64,000 nt of DNA from CBDDFS01 sp965227255 (GCA_965227255.1 CBDDFS010000002.1:868001-932000); one strand, 5' to 3'. Shown: positions 34,503 to 43,589, numbered from the stretch's first letter. The notes: generated by a model from the sequence alone, not told the origin. Made by a program: numbers and translations.

Positions 34503-37343
34503 TCAGCTGACTGCTTCGTATTCTTCCGGTGACGGACAGGCACAAACAAGGTTTCTGTCGCCATAGGCATTATCAACTCTTTTCACAGCAGGCCAGAATT
34601 TATTGGATTCAAGCCATTCCAGCGGATAGGCCGCTTTTTTCCTGCTATATGAATGATTCCACTCGTCGCTCATTACATTTTTTGCAATGTGAGGTGAATT
34701 CTTTAGCACGTTATCTTCCGCATCAGCCTGTCCGGACTCAATTTCAGCAATTTCTTCTCTTATGCTGTTCATGGCATCAATAAACCGATCGAGCTCTTCT
34801 TTACTTTCACTTTCTGTTGGTTCAACCATCAAGGTTCCGGCAACAGGGAATGAAACAGTAGGAGCATGGAAACCATAGTCCATCAATCTTTTGGCTATAT
34901 CCGTTACTTCAATTCCGGCACTTTTCTTAAAATCTCTGCACTCAAGGATCATCTCGTGTGCAACCATACCGTTCAGATTCTTATAAAGGATATCAAATTT
35001 TTCATCGAGCCTTGTCTTGATGTAATTGGCATTCAAAATGGCAACCTCTGTTGATTCTCGCAATCCCTTTGCTCCCAGCATTCTGATGTAACCATAAGAA
35101 ATGATCAGTACAAGTGAACTTCCATAAGGAGCTGCCGACACAGCACTAATAGGCTGACTTCCACCTGTTTCGATCACAGGATTCGTAGGAAGGAAAGGAG
35201 CCAGATGCTCTGCAACACAAATCGGTCCCATGCCGGGTCCACCTCCACCATGAGGAATAGCGAAAGTCTTGTGAAGATTCAAGTGACAAACGTCGGCACC
35301 GATCATTCCCGGACTTGTTAATCCAACCTGGGCATTCATATTGGCGCCATCCATATAAACCTGGCCACCGTGATCATGAACCGTTTGAATGATCTCTCTG
35401 ATGTTTTCTTCGAAAACCCCATGCGTTGACGGATACGTGATCATAAGTGCAGCAAGATTGTCTTTATGCAATTCAGCTTTTTCTCTCAGATCATTGATGT
35501 CGATGTTTCCATCTTCATCTGTCTTGGTCACAACTACTTTCATACCGGCCATTACAGCACTTGCTGGGTTCGTTCCGTGGGCCGAAGCCGGAATCAAAGC
35601 AATATCTCTGTGATGATCACCTCTGCAGTGATGATAAGCTCTGATCACCATCAAACCGGCATATTCACCTTGTGCTCCGGAATTTGGCTGAAGTGATGTT
35701 GCATGAAGTCCAGTGATCTCGTTGAGATATACTTCAAGATTTTTAAGAATCTCCTGGTAACCTTCTGCCTGATCCAATGGGGCATATGGATGAATATTTC
35801 CGAAGTCTCCCCAGCTAAGTGGCAAAAGCTCAGAAGCTGCATTCAGCTTCATTGTGCATGAACCAAGTGGGATCATGGAATGATTCAAAGACAAATCTTT
35901 CACTTCAAGTCTTTTAATATATCTCATCATTTCCGTTTCAGAGTGATAAAGACTGAAGACTTCATGAGTCATAAAATCGCTTGTCCTGGCCAAATTGGCA
36001 GGAATAGCTGTATCACCAGACATATTAATGTCCTGTGCATCGGCAAAAACACCCACAATTGCCTGAATATCCTGCGGAGTTGTTGTTTCGTCAAGGCTGA
36101 CACCTACATTTCCATTTTCAAAATACCTGAAATTCATTCCGGCTTCTTCGGCTTTTTTCTTGATTTCATCTTGAGAAGAACCAGCCTCAACCAACAATGT
36201 GTCAAAGAAATTTTCATTTGACTGACTGATACCTTGTGCTTTCAGGGCATCTGAAAGTGATTTTGCACTTAATGCCACTCTTGTTGCAATGGATTTAATG
36301 CCTTTTGGTCCGTGATAGCAGGCATACATTCCTGCCATTACTGCAAGCAAAACCTGGGCTGTGCATATGTTTGAAGTGGCTTTGTCTCTCTTAATGTGCT
36401 GCTCTCTTGTTTGCAGTGCCATTCTGAGAGCCTGATTTCCGTCTGAATCAATGGAAACTCCAATGATCCTTCCCGGAATGTGTCTTTTGAATTCTTCTTT
36501 GGTCGCGAAATAGGCCGCGTGTGGACCACCATAACCCATCGGTATACCAAATCTTTGAGTAGAACCAACTACTGCATCAGCTCCCCATTCACCCGGAGGA
36601 GTCAGCAAGGCAAGACTGAGAATATCAGCGGCAACAGCTACTTTGATATTCAGTTCTTTGGCGTTTTCTGTGAAAGATGAATAGTCATAGATCTTCCCAT
36701 CGCTTGCAGGATACTGAAGAAGGGCGCCGAAATAAGATTCGTCAAGTGTAATTTCTCTATGATCACCCACAACGATCTCGATACCTAAGGGAACAGCCCT
36801 GGTATTTAAAACATCCAGGTTTTGGGGATGGCATTCCTGAGACACAAAGAATTTAACGGCTTCTCTGGCATTTCTAGGACGTGAATTATAGAACATGATC
36901 ATGGCCTCTGCAGCAGCGGTAGATTCGTCGAGGAGAGAAGCATTTGCGATTTCCAGACCGGTCAAGTCGATCACCATAGTTTGGAAATTTAACAGGGCTT
37001 CAAGTCTTCCCTGAGAAATCTCTGCCTGGTATGGTGTGTAAGCTGTATACCAGCCCGGATTTTCAAGAATATTTCTTTTGATTACACTTGGCAAAATGGT
37101 ATTTGAATAACCCATTCCGATATAGGATTTATAAACCTTGTTGCGGAAGGCGAGCTCATTGATATGATTCAAATACTCATGCTCAGTCAGGGCTTCCGGA
37201 AGATTCATTTCACCTTTGATTCGAATACTATTAGGAATGGCTGCTTCAATCAATTCTTCCATGCTATTGAAGCCACTCTCTTTGACCATTTGTGTCACAT
37301 CTTCCTGCCTCGGACCGATGTGCCTGTTTCTGAAATTATCCAT
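34503..37343 (-). CDS. gcvP: Glycine dehydrogenase (decarboxylating), P-protein of the glycine cleavage system
   Basis: A 946-residue PLP enzyme made of two fused aspartate-aminotransferase-like halves, the full-length form (E. coli: 957). It decarboxylates glycine and passes the aminomethyl group to lipoyl-GcvH. The PLP lysine is in HLNLHKTFAIPHGGGGPG (about residue 693); other conserved blocks are GSCTMKLNAASELLP, ALIPASAHGTNPASA and, near the N-terminus, RHIGP. The other gcv genes are not here, as is common in Bacteroidota. A -7 box TATATTTG lies upstream. Confidence 0.97.
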   Translation of the reverse strand: MDNFRNRHIGPRQEDVTQMVKESGFNSMEELIEAAIPNSIRIKGEMNLPEALTEHEYLNHINELAFRNKVYKSYIGMGYSNTILPSVIKRNILENPGWYTAYTPYQAEISQGRLEALLNFQTMVIDLTGLEIANASLLDESTAAAEAMIMFYNSRPRNAREAVKFFVSQECHPQNLDVLNTRAVPLGIEIVVGDHREITLDESYFGALLQYPASDGKIYDYSSFTENAKELNIKVAVAADILSLALLTPPGEWGADAVVGSTQRFGIPMGYGGPHAAYFATKEEFKRHIPGRIIGVSIDSDGNQALRMALQTREQHIKRDKATSNICTAQVLLAVMAGMYACYHGPKGIKSIATRVALSAKSLSDALKAQGISQSNENFFDTLLVEAGSSQDEIKKKAEEAGMNFRYFENGNVGVSLDETTTPQDIQAIVGVFADAQDINMSGDTAIPANLARTSDFMTHEVFSLYHSETEMMRYIKRLEVKDLSLNHSMIPLGSCTMKLNAASELLPLSWGDFGNIHPYAPLDQAEGYQEILKNLEVYLNEITGLHATSLQPNSGAQGEYAGLMVIRAYHHCRGDHHRDIALIPASAHGTNPASAVMAGMKVVVTKTDEDGNIDINDLREKAELHKDNLAALMITYPSTHGVFEENIREIIQTVHDHGGQVYMDGANMNAQVGLTSPGMIGADVCHLNLHKTFAIPHGGGGPGMGPICVAEHLAPFLPTNPVIETGGSQPISAVSAAPYGSSLVLIISYGYIRMLGAKGLRESTEVAILNANYIKTRLDEKFDILYKNLNGMVAHEMILECRDFKKSAGIEVTDIAKRLMDYGFHAPTVSFPVAGTLMVEPTESESKEELDRFIDAMNSIREEIAEIESGQADAEDNVLKNSPHIAKNVMSDEWNHSYSRKKAAYPLEWLESNKFWPAVKRVDNAYGDRNLVCACPSPEEYEAVS

Positions 37344-37393
37344 CTATGTTCTGTTTAATCCTTTGAATGCTTTTGCTCTTTGAAAAGCGGCTG

Positions 37394-37401
37394 CAAATAT
37401 A
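37394..37401 (-). promoter_or_regulatory. -7 promoter element of gcvP
   Basis: Minus-strand TATATTTG (plus-strand CAAATATA) matches TAnnTTTG exactly and would start gcvP mRNA about 44 bases before the ATG. No glycine riboswitch could be recognised in this short leader. Confidence 0.65.
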
Positions 37402-37456
37402 CTTACAAAAACGAAGTTAGAATACCCATTTCTGGTCTGTACTCAAGCTGAATCAA

Positions 37457-37464
37457 TACTTTTG
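37457..37464 (+). promoter_or_regulatory. -7 promoter element of the UbiA-like gene
   Basis: TACTTTTG matches TAnnTTTG and lies only 11 bp before the ATG at 37475, predicting a leader of about 4 bases, that is, a nearly leaderless mRNA. Confidence 0.6.
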
Positions 37465-37474
37465 TCATCTCCTT

Positions 37475-38311
37475 ATGAAAGTTCTGAATCAGCACCTGCT
37501 TTCCATACTGTTTGTGGCCGTTTGCACGACCTCTTTGGGACTAACAAGTTTCTACCTTCATGGTTCACAAATTTGGCAGGAAGCTCTTTCGATTATATTT
37601 CTGTCGACCGTTTTCGTATACAGCTTTCATCGACTAATAAAATTCCTCAGGCAGTATGGAAAGGAAAGAATTTCGCGATCCGATTTAAGGATTCCTATTC
37701 TTTCCTTGCTTTCAGTTCTATCTGTGGTGTTTATTGTCCCGCTTCTTTTAGATCCGGGAATCGGACCAATGGTTTATCTGTTATTCGGGACATCCGGCAT
37801 ACTTACTATCTGGTACAGCATTAATTTGCCATTTGGAAATTTCAATCTCAATCTGCGTAGAATTCCCTTCGCAAAGGTCTTCATTATTAGTGGCGTCTGG
37901 ACCATCATGACAATATCGATTCCACTTGTGGATGCAGGTTTTGGTGGAAATTACTGGTTGCTTTTTGCGGAACGATTCTTATTCATTCTGGCCTTGAGTA
38001 TTCCATTCGATATAAGGGACATTGAGGTGGATAAAAGAGAAGGCCTGGTGACTTTTCCTCTCGTCTTTGGAGTGAAAAAAGTGCGTCGATTTGCCGTGCA
38101 GGTAATGATCCTCTTCTCATTGCTTTCATTGTATGGCTTCATGATTCAGATGCACTCATTACATGAATTTATCGCTCTCTTTTTATCCGGAATATTCAGT
38201 GCAATTGTGATATCGAGGGTAAATGCGAATAGATCAGCCAATTATTTCTTTTACACTCTGGAAGGAATGAGCCTGCTTCAGTTTCTTCTTGTCTATCTAA
38301 GCACCCTTTAA
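37475..38311 (+). CDS. UbiA-like membrane prenyltransferase-fold protein
   Basis: A 278-residue polytopic protein with about eight helices. The second UbiA Asp motif is present as DIRDIEVDKREG (about 178-189) before the typical FPLVFGVKKVRRFA. The first, NDxxDxxxD-type motif that binds the Mg-diphosphate is not seen; the matching loop reads YSFHRLIKFLRQYGK. The enzyme may be divergent, or it may work differently from true prenyltransferases. It is 36 bp before kynU on the same strand, but kynU has its own -7 box. Confidence 0.78.
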   Translation: MKVLNQHLLSILFVAVCTTSLGLTSFYLHGSQIWQEALSIIFLSTVFVYSFHRLIKFLRQYGKERISRSDLRIPILSLLSVLSVVFIVPLLLDPGIGPMVYLLFGTSGILTIWYSINLPFGNFNLNLRRIPFAKVFIISGVWTIMTISIPLVDAGFGGNYWLLFAERFLFILALSIPFDIRDIEVDKREGLVTFPLVFGVKKVRRFAVQVMILFSLLSLYGFMIQMHSLHEFIALFLSGIFSAIVISRVNANRSANYFFYTLEGMSLLQFLLVYLSTL

Positions 38312-38324
38312 TACTTTAATCCCT

Positions 38325-38332
38325 TACTTTTG
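38325..38332 (+). promoter_or_regulatory. -7 promoter element of kynU
   Basis: TACTTTTG matches TAnnTTTG and lies 15 bp before the kynU ATG, giving a predicted leader of about 9 bases. Confidence 0.6.
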
Positions 38333-38347
38333 ACCACAAATTAGATC

Positions 38348-39628
38348 ATGAGCCAATTTGAAAACAACAAAGCCTTTGCCGAACAACTCGATGCGGAGGA
38401 TAAGCTTAAGAATTTCAGAAATGAATTTCTCTTTCCTCAGCACAATGGAAGAGATGTTATTTACCTGACAGGAAATTCTCTTGGATTGCAGCCGAGGAAG
38501 GCTAAAGAAGCGCTTGTTCAGGAATTGGAGGATTGGGAAAAATTTGGAGTCGAAGGTCATTTTGAAGCAAAAAACCCCTGGTTTTCCTACCATGAAATGT
38601 TCAAACCCTTGCTAGCAGAAGTTGTTGGAGCAAAACCGAATGAAGTTACTGCCATGAATGGCCTTACTGCCAATCTTCATTTTCTAATGGTTTCTTTCTA
38701 CAGACCAGAGGGGAAACGATATAAAATTCTTTGCGAGGGAAAGGCTTTTCCTTCTGATCAATATGCCCTTGAATCGCAAGTCAGATTTCATGGATACGAA
38801 GCTGATGATGCCATCATTGAACTTTATCCAAGAGATGGAGAACATGTGATCAGGGAAGAAGATGTTTTGAATACCATCCATGAACATGGCGATGAGATTG
38901 CCATGATCATGATCGGTGGTGTAAATTATTATACCGGCCAGCTATTCGATATGAAAACGATCACAGAAGTTGGTCATGAAATGGGATGTAAAGTGGGTTT
39001 TGATCTCGCACATGGAGCCGGAAATGTTGAGCTTAAGCTGCATGAATGGAATGTAGATTTCGCCGCCTGGTGTTCATATAAGTATCTTAACAGTGGTCCA
39101 GGTAGTGTGGCAGGAATATTTGTTCATGAGAATCACGCAGGAGAGGAATTGCATCGCTTTGCCGGTTGGTGGGGCAATGATCCCAAGACTCGCTTTAAAA
39201 TGGAAAAAGGATTTATTCCATCTTCGGGTGCAGACAGCTGGCAATTGAGCAATGCACCGGTTCTTGCCATGGCTGTACACAAGGTTTCTCTTGATCTATT
39301 TCATGAAGCTGGCATGTCCAACATTTTTGAGAAGAGAGATAAAATGACTGCCTACCTCGAATATGTGATTAAGGAGGTTTCAAAGGAAAGTCAAAATCTC
39401 AACATTGAGATAATCACACCTGAAGAGCAAAGCAGAAGAGGCGCCCAACTTTCCTTACTTACCCATGGCACGGGCAGGGAGGTATTTGATAAGATAACTG
39501 AAAAAGGTGTTATTGCCGACTGGAGAGAACCAAATGTAATAAGGATTGCGCCGGTTCCGATATACAACAGCTTTGTTGATTGTTACGAATTCGGACAAAT
39601 TCTCAAAGAAGCCTCATCGGATGTATAG
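38348..39628 (+). CDS. kynU: Kynureninase
   Basis: A 426-residue PLP enzyme that hydrolyses kynurenine or 3-hydroxykynurenine to anthranilate or 3-hydroxyanthranilate and alanine. Family blocks: YLTGNSLGLQPRKAKE near residue 38, FDLAHGAGNVELKLHEW (about 219-235) and the PLP-lysine segment CSYKYLNSGPGSVAG (Lys about 244). The length is normal. No other kynurenine-pathway gene is in the window, so its role (tryptophan breakdown or NAD synthesis) is not settled by context. The last 8 bp overlap the next gene. Confidence 0.96.
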   Translation: MSQFENNKAFAEQLDAEDKLKNFRNEFLFPQHNGRDVIYLTGNSLGLQPRKAKEALVQELEDWEKFGVEGHFEAKNPWFSYHEMFKPLLAEVVGAKPNEVTAMNGLTANLHFLMVSFYRPEGKRYKILCEGKAFPSDQYALESQVRFHGYEADDAIIELYPRDGEHVIREEDVLNTIHEHGDEIAMIMIGGVNYYTGQLFDMKTITEVGHEMGCKVGFDLAHGAGNVELKLHEWNVDFAAWCSYKYLNSGPGSVAGIFVHENHAGEELHRFAGWWGNDPKTRFKMEKGFIPSSGADSWQLSNAPVLAMAVHKVSLDLFHEAGMSNIFEKRDKMTAYLEYVIKEVSKESQNLNIEIITPEEQSRRGAQLSLLTHGTGREVFDKITEKGVIADWREPNVIRIAPVPIYNSFVDCYEFGQILKEASSDV

Positions 39629-40541
39629 AAGTCTACTCTTTGTATTTACCTTCTTTTTTGCATTCTCCTGTTTGGCTCAGGATTACATGCCAAAAGGCGG
39701 CAGGTATGGGGGAAAGAAGACGAAATACCGAAGAACTTCAAGTTATCTGAAAAGAAATCAAACCGATGTTTTTCCCCTTGACCCTGAATATAAGCTCAAT
39801 GGTTGGTTTTTGGGTTTCGGAGGGACCTATATGATTCCAATGGGGGAAGTGGAACAAAGTGCATACAGCAAGCAGGTATTCAACGACACCACCCTTGAGA
39901 CTTATTCAAATTTCTCTGCAAAACCATCCGGAAAACTAGGTCTTTTCGCTGAAGCTGGCTGGTTTCACTCATTTGAAGACCCTCCGTTCTTCCATTTTCT
40001 TGATATAGGATTGTCATACAGACAATACAAAGGTGGTGAGGAATTCAGTGGAAGCACTTACAATGTTGTGACCGATTCACTTGGTCAATCGGCTGAAAGT
40101 CCGAGAAGTAATATCAATGGAAGTGGTTCTTACAGTGATCAGATCATATCGCTTAATTCCAAGTTGACGCATCATTATCATTTTTCGAGGTATGGATTTC
40201 TTCAGAACTCGATAGGGGTGAATATCGATTACTTCTTTTCATCTTCGCGAAATGCAAGTTCAGTTATACCCGGATTTGAATCCAGTTTTCCGGAGGACTT
40301 CCAGGCGCAAATACACTATCGATTAGGCGTAGGGTGGAAGGCTTCACCTACGATACTTGTTGTACCTTTTGTAGAACTACCTCTTTTGACGGCTTATCCA
40401 TTTGATGATTTTAAGTCCTCCATGCCGTACTTTGCCACAAGGCATTACCCCTTGATTTTTGGAGTGCGGGTAATGTTTCTGAGAAGAATAAGTGAAGATT
40501 GTAATGTTCCGAATTACAAGCCTCCTGCTGAGACTAATTAG
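39621..40541 (+). CDS. Putative outer-membrane beta-barrel protein
   Basis: A 306-residue exported protein. The start is ATG 39621, which begins the signal peptide MYRSLLFVFTFFFAFSCLAQ and overlaps the kynU stop; a longer frame upstream would lie inside kynU. A basic, disordered stretch (about 24-45, GGRYGGKKTKYRRTSSYLKR) comes before a beta-rich region with long aromatic strands (LGFGGTYMIPMGEVEQ, FLDIGLSYRQYKGGEEF, LIFGVRVMFLRRISED). A barrel is likely, but the family is unknown. Confidence 0.7.
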   Translation: MYRSLLFVFTFFFAFSCLAQDYMPKGGRYGGKKTKYRRTSSYLKRNQTDVFPLDPEYKLNGWFLGFGGTYMIPMGEVEQSAYSKQVFNDTTLETYSNFSAKPSGKLGLFAEAGWFHSFEDPPFFHFLDIGLSYRQYKGGEEFSGSTYNVVTDSLGQSAESPRSNINGSGSYSDQIISLNSKLTHHYHFSRYGFLQNSIGVNIDYFFSSSRNASSVIPGFESSFPEDFQAQIHYRLGVGWKASPTILVVPFVELPLLTAYPFDDFKSSMPYFATRHYPLIFGVRVMFLRRISEDCNVPNYKPPAETN

Positions 40542-40640
40542 GTCTATGAGCCTGTCGCCAAAAAGCTTCTTTTTTCCTTTCTTTTCCTGTTTCGAATTTT
40601 TACCTTAGTGTCTCTTTCTGTTCAATTAAATTAAACGGGT

Positions 40641-40934
40641 ATGCAAACAACCAGTTCTCCCCGGTTAGTTGAAAAGGAAACGATCCCTACCTTAAACTTT
40701 CCTGATGATGATGTATTGTCGGCCAATTCCGAAAGGGACCAAAGGCTGAAAGATCTTAAGAATGCCAATGAATTGGGTGATCTCGCTCAATACAAGGTTA
40801 AGATATTGTTCGAGGACATCTCTGGTCCGAAGAAAGTGGAAACCACGATCTGGAAAACCACTGATCGGGAAGTGATCCTTAAGTATGGAATCACACTTCC
40901 TATTCACAGGGTGGCAAAAGTTTATTTTCCCTGA
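40641..40934 (+). CDS. Conserved small protein of unknown function
   Basis: A 97-residue, probably cytoplasmic protein without signal or membrane segment. After a variable N-terminus, residues about 50-97 (YKVKILFEDISGPKKVETTI, then WKTTDREVILKYGITLPIHR) form a compact beta-rich unit of a kind I have seen in many Bacteroidota proteins, always as 'hypothetical'. Function not known. The stop is 1 bp from the convergent MBL hydrolase. Confidence 0.72.
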   Translation: MQTTSSPRLVEKETIPTLNFPDDDVLSANSERDQRLKDLKNANELGDLAQYKVKILFEDISGPKKVETTIWKTTDREVILKYGITLPIHRVAKVYFP

Positions 40935-40935
40935 A

Positions 40936-41580
40936 TCAGCTCAGCTGTAAAAAGGGATTGTTTTTTTTCTCGTAACCAATATTTGTTGATGGTCCATGAC
41001 CAGGGTGGACTTCATAGTCCTCATCCATGCTCATCAGTTTGTCATGGATATTTCGAATCAAGGTGTCATGATCACCCAGTGGCAGATCGGTTCTGCCGAT
41101 ACTTCCCAAAAAGAGCACGTCACCGCCAATGATGAACTTTTGTTCTTCACTTATAAGCACAACATGACCAGGTGAATGGCCGGGAACATGTTTCACTTTT
41201 AAGGTGCTATTACCGAATTTGATTTCATCACCATCTTCCATATATTTTACCGGTTCAGGCGATGGTCCGACTTTTATTCCGAATGCTTCACCGTAGTTCA
41301 CAAGTGTCTTCAAAATGGGAAGGTCTTCTTTATGCAGAATTGGCTTAAGATCAAATTCCCTGTGAATAAAATCATTTCCCAGAATATGATCGATGTGGGC
41401 ATGGGTATTGACGAGCAAATCGAGTTTTAGATTGTGATCTGCAAGAAATTCTTTTACTTCTGATTCCTCTGAAGAATCATAGCATCCCGGATCAACAATG
41501 ATACAACTCCCGCTTTCGTCGTAAAGCAGATAAGTATTCTCCTGGAATGGATTAAAGGTGAATTTGTGAATGCTGATCAT
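40936..41580 (-). CDS. MBL-fold metallo-hydrolase, glyoxalase II-like
   Basis: A 214-residue enzyme starting at ATG 41580, chosen over an upstream ATG at 41607 because family members start near MISIHKFTFNPFQENTYLL. The zinc motif is THAHIDH (HxHxDH), then GHSPGHV and GGDVLF, with HPGHGP at the end. This is the small hydroxyacylglutathione hydrolase-like group of Bacteroidota, often with broad thioesterase activity. The substrate is not shown by sequence. It lies 33 bp after the SiaB-like gene on the same strand. Confidence 0.9.
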   Translation of the reverse strand: MISIHKFTFNPFQENTYLLYDESGSCIIVDPGCYDSSEESEVKEFLADHNLKLDLLVNTHAHIDHILGNDFIHREFDLKPILHKEDLPILKTLVNYGEAFGIKVGPSPEPVKYMEDGDEIKFGNSTLKVKHVPGHSPGHVVLISEEQKFIIGGDVLFLGSIGRTDLPLGDHDTLIRNIHDKLMSMDEDYEVHPGHGPSTNIGYEKKNNPFLQLS

Positions 41581-41613
41581 TTCTGAATTTTTCGCAAAGA
41601 AAATCACGAATGA

Positions 41614-42714
41614 TCACATATCCACCATAAAGCTGTAAAAAGGATTGTCGCCAAGATCATCGGAGATCGAAATTTGAAGTTTGTTCTTGCTGGTTTTGGC
41701 GATATCCAACAAACCAAGTTGGGCTTTGTATTCCTCCAGCGTAGTTTTAAATAAAGCCTCTTTGTAGGAGGTTCTGAGTTCTTCAAAACTCATTTTATTC
41801 AACTTGTCAATTCGATCTTCCAGCTGATTGACACTTTGTTTCTCTATAAAATTTCCGGCACCTAATTGGAAATTTCCACCCTGTCTGCTGATAACTAGTA
41901 TTCCAGGTTTGATTCCATTCTTGATTTCAAGTGCATGATCACTAATGTTCTGAATCATTTCAACCAAAGTGACAAAGATCTTTTTGTTTTCAAGATGCTC
42001 AATATCATGCGATTTCAAATTGGTCTCAAGCATATTGATGATTGGAGCGATCGAATGTTCAGAGAAGTCGCCTTTGTAGATCAGGAGAATATCATTACGT
42101 ATCATGATCTGGTGTATCTCTTCTACATCCTTAATGTCAATTAGTTTTGATTCTTTCTCACCACTGGTACTATTCAAATGAATGAGTAAATAAAAAAGAT
42201 CCTCCGCTTCACTCAGGCTTTTGAAATCGAATGAGAGCGGATTCCCTGATTTCCTTGCCATTTCAATTAAACCCAGTCCTGCTCCTCCTTTTTCAGAGAG
42301 AGATTTATTTTTTAGCACATCCATATATAAGCCTTTCAGCTCATCTTTGGAAAGCTCATTGATTTTAAGAAGATTTTCTTGCAAGCCTTGTTTTACAGAG
42401 GAGTCTACAATGTTTGAAGAAGCGATGTAATACATATGTTTGATGCTTCTCGACATAAAGAAACCTTGTTCGGCAGGATGATAGTTTGAATATTTTTCCC
42501 CTTCATTATGGCGAACCACGTTCTGAAAACATTCCGTCATCAGATAGGAAGATTTCTTCTTCAGCTTATTCAGATCCTCCAGTTTTTCCAGATTATGTTC
42601 ACTCAGTTTGATGGCCTTTGTGGTAACGGCATCCTCAAAACTTCCGGCATAGATCAGACTCATACTGTCTTTGAGCAGATGGGAATATAGCTTTCGGATT
42701 GAATGTATATTCAA
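41614..42714 (-). CDS. Tandem SiaB-like (DUF6272) kinase-fold protein
   Basis: A 366-residue cytoplasmic protein made of two related GHKL-like domains (about 15-185 and 205-366). Each has an N-box of the same spacing: E61-xx-QN65-xxx-H69 in domain 1 and E252-xx-QN256-xxx-H260 in domain 2, in the context LIYAGSF... and LIYKGDF.... Domain 1 has the ATP-lid KGGAGLGLIEMA (G143-L149); domain 2 has YKAQLGLLDIA, without the glycine pair. SiaB-type proteins phosphorylate SiaC-like partners in a switch opposed by PP2C phosphatases. No SiaC-like gene is next to it. The start appears to be TTG at 42714; the first ATG (42663) would cut domain 1 short. Confidence 0.8.
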   Translation of the reverse strand: MNIHSIRKLYSHLLKDSMSLIYAGSFEDAVTTKAIKLSEHNLEKLEDLNKLKKKSSYLMTECFQNVVRHNEGEKYSNYHPAEQGFFMSRSIKHMYYIASSNIVDSSVKQGLQENLLKINELSKDELKGLYMDVLKNKSLSEKGGAGLGLIEMARKSGNPLSFDFKSLSEAEDLFYLLIHLNSTSGEKESKLIDIKDVEEIHQIMIRNDILLIYKGDFSEHSIAPIINMLETNLKSHDIEHLENKKIFVTLVEMIQNISDHALEIKNGIKPGILVISRQGGNFQLGAGNFIEKQSVNQLEDRIDKLNKMSFEELRTSYKEALFKTTLEEYKAQLGLLDIAKTSKNKLQISISDDLGDNPFYSFMVDM

Positions 42715-42792
42715 GGGGAACGTGGATTAAAAGTGGAAAATAGTAAAAGCAGTTAAGATTACAAAAAGAATATTCAAGCTAAATAGCATCAA

Positions 42793-43203
42793 TTATTCTG
42801 TGTAAAAATCTGTAACCCAAGCTTTTACTTGATTATCCGTCATGCTGTCAGCATCTTTAGCACCCTGGAAATCAAATTTTAGTGACTTGTTACTGCGAAT
42901 TTCTTTCTCAAGTTTGAGTTTGGCATTTGACGGTCCGAAAAGAACAAGACTTTCAGAATTTGCCACTTCTTTCAGTATTTCTTTGAAGAATTTTTTTTCT
43001 TGTTCCGATTGCTTGCGTTGCTTGTTTTTCTCGAATGAGAGAAATTGCTTTGCGAATCGACCAAACTTTTTGGTTTCTCCTTCTTCTCTTTCCTTGGTCT
43101 GGATTCCGGAGTCAATCACTTTGAAGGTATGGTCATTTTCCTCCAGCTTCACTACGATGGCTTTTTTTGTATCAAGCCACACACCTGTTTTAGAATTACC
43201 CAT
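42793..43203 (-). CDS. Conserved cytoplasmic protein, unrecognised
   Basis: A 136-residue, Lys- and Glu-rich protein. The N-terminal MGNSKTGVWLDTKKAIVVKL and the C-terminal SLVLFGPSNAKLKLEKEIRS look like two small alpha/beta elements, and the C-terminal part reminds one of the L7Ae-like third domain of eRF1-type proteins. That likeness is a pattern impression only. No signal or membrane segment. It is 78 bp upstream of the SiaB-like gene on the same strand. Confidence 0.6.
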   Translation of the reverse strand: MGNSKTGVWLDTKKAIVVKLEENDHTFKVIDSGIQTKEREEGETKKFGRFAKQFLSFEKNKQRKQSEQEKKFFKEILKEVANSESLVLFGPSNAKLKLEKEIRSNKSLKFDFQGAKDADSMTDNQVKAWVTDFYTE

Positions 43204-43265
43204 GAATGAAATGATTTGTGTCGTTTAAATTAGAAAGAAATCACTGAATACTCGATTTTTTGACA

Positions 43266-43293
43266 CAAAAAAACCGGTCGATTCGACCGGTTT
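43266..43293 (-). terminator. Terminator of the DUF2892 gene
   Basis: AAACCGGTCG (43271-43280) pairs perfectly with CGACCGGTTT (43284-43293) around ATT. On the minus strand the stem is followed by T residues (from the A run at 43267-43273). Confidence 0.85.
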
Positions 43294-43357
43294 CGAACAT
43301 CCCTGTAAAAAATAACGGCTATAGGAACAGAGATTCTTTATATATACTGTTGTCTTC

Positions 43358-43570
43358 TCAGGCAGAGGGTTCTTTTGCGCAGGTACTCAAACCAAATGGT
43401 GCATATAGAGGGCAGAAACTCACCAAACTGGTCAATAAGAAAATTACACCTAGTGCCAGTAGAACAATGCCCAAAGTACCTGTTACGATATTTCCGAAAT
43501 AAAGGCCGGCTAAAACAAATGCCAGGATTATTCGTACCATCCTGTCCGTTTTTCCCATATTCTTTTTCAT
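43358..43570 (-). CDS. DUF2892 (YgaP-like) small membrane protein
   Basis: A 70-residue inner-membrane protein with two helices (about 12-27 and 29-49) and the family pattern MGKTDRMVRIILAFVLAGLY, then CPLYAPFGLSTC near the C-terminus with two conserved cysteines (53 and 63). In other bacteria this domain is the membrane tail of the rhodanese YgaP or stands alone near sulfur and Crp/Fnr genes. Its own function is unclear. It lies 65 bp after the Crp/Fnr gene, and that gap contains a -7 box and a Crp-type palindrome. Confidence 0.88.
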   Translation of the reverse strand: MKKNMGKTDRMVRIILAFVLAGLYFGNIVTGTLGIVLLALGVIFLLTSLVSFCPLYAPFGLSTCAKEPSA

Positions 43571-43589
43571 GATTCTAAATTTTATAGAT

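Noticed and set aside
34503..37343. Glycine riboswitch before gcvP
   Set aside because: The predicted leader is only about 44 bases and has no tandem aptamer-like structure.
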